Below, one piece after another: positions 13,553 to 13,797 of a stretch of DNA of 13,797 bases. Location of the stretch: positions 2,621 to 16,417 of the forward strand of contig DCPV01000091.1 in assembly GCA_002323775.1 (NCBI GenBank), given 5' to 3'. The notes beneath the pieces were generated by a model, which made no database searches, had not been told where the DNA came from, and was given only the letters and a program-made list of their open reading frames with translations. The stretch's first letter is position 1; every line of letters begins with the position of its first letter. The DNA comes from Firmicutes bacterium UBA1535 (GTDB taxonomy: Bacteria; Bacillota; Clostridia; Tissierellales; Sedimentibacteraceae). Position numbers and translations under genes: made by a program.

Positions 13553-13797
13553 TTAATTCTTACTAACAATTATTTCGATATTGTTTAACTCTATATCCAG
13601 TAAAACTTTTACTGAATTAATTAAAATTTTATAAATATTTTGATTACCTGAATAGTTTACAACAATTAACACTCCAGATATATCAGGATACTCATAATAT
13701 TTTTCGAGAACACTTTTACTATCCTTTGCTTCAACATTCTTTTGTATATTATCTCTTTTTTGCTCCCTTCTTATACCGTCACTTCCTGTTTCAATAT
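13553..13797 (-). CDS. spoIIIAG: SpoIIIAG, C-terminal part (partial)
   Basis: The last 80 residues of a protein that continues beyond the right edge are visible, ending 19 bases before the spoIIIAH start. The C-terminus contains ISGVLIVVNYSGNQNIYK and a following helix-strand (INSVKVLLDIE, NIEIIV), matching the SpoIIIAG ring-building domain, whose relatives read GVLVVAEGG in the same place. SpoIIIAG forms a large ring in the intermembrane space between mother cell and forespore. The N-terminal membrane segment is outside the window. Identification rests on this motif and on its place before spoIIIAH. Confidence 0.88.
   Translation of the reverse strand, partial: IETGSDGIRREQKRDNIQKNVEAKDSKSVLEKYYEYPDISGVLIVVNYSGNQNIYKILINSVKVLLDIELNNIEIIVSKN

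Overview
The window looks like chromosomal DNA of a low-GC, endospore-forming member of the Clostridia. The evidence is the AT-rich codon usage, a clostridial sporulation cluster (SpoIIIAG/AH, SpoIVB, Spo0A, a SpoIIM-like protein) and gene order matching the spoIIIA-nusB-xse-recN-spoIVB-spo0A region of Bacillus and Clostridium. A Peptostreptococcaceae-like anaerobe is plausible, but the exact family is inference. All recognised genes lie on the minus strand, so transcription runs from right to left.

Layout in the direction of transcription. (1) 13797-12907: the 3' end of spoIIIAG and all of spoIIIAH, parts of the forespore feeding-tube complex. (2) 12906-9555: a vegetative-type block with its own sigma-A-like promoter and a long hairpin-filled leader, encoding an Asp23/Gls24 protein, NusB, both exonuclease VII subunits and a TlyA-type rRNA methyltransferase. 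(3) 9554-5110: argR, recN, spoIVB and spo0A, the usual junction of arginine control, DNA repair and sporulation. (4) 5109-2837: a Nudix ADP-ribose pyrophosphatase, a SpoIIM-like membrane protein and a XerD-family protein with a degraded catalytic set. (5) 2836-221: phosphopentomutase and pyrimidine-nucleoside phosphorylase, which together feed pentose from nucleosides into central metabolism. (6) 220-1: a noncoding end with stacked inverted repeats, a possible 16-residue ORF and a perfect 20-bp palindrome.

The genes are ordinary and well conserved, and I see no obvious new multi-gene system, mobile element, CRISPR array, tRNA or rRNA. The unusual content is between and inside the genes. The leader before the Asp23-nusB operon is almost completely tiled by six hairpins, and one of these recurs with a compensatory base-pair change between xseA and xseB. 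The XerD-like protein lacks the first catalytic arginine and the catalytic histidine of its family. ArgR has Asn in place of a conserved arginine-sensing Asp. Several genes that often sit in this cluster (folD, ispA, dxs, NAD kinase, accBC) are absent here.
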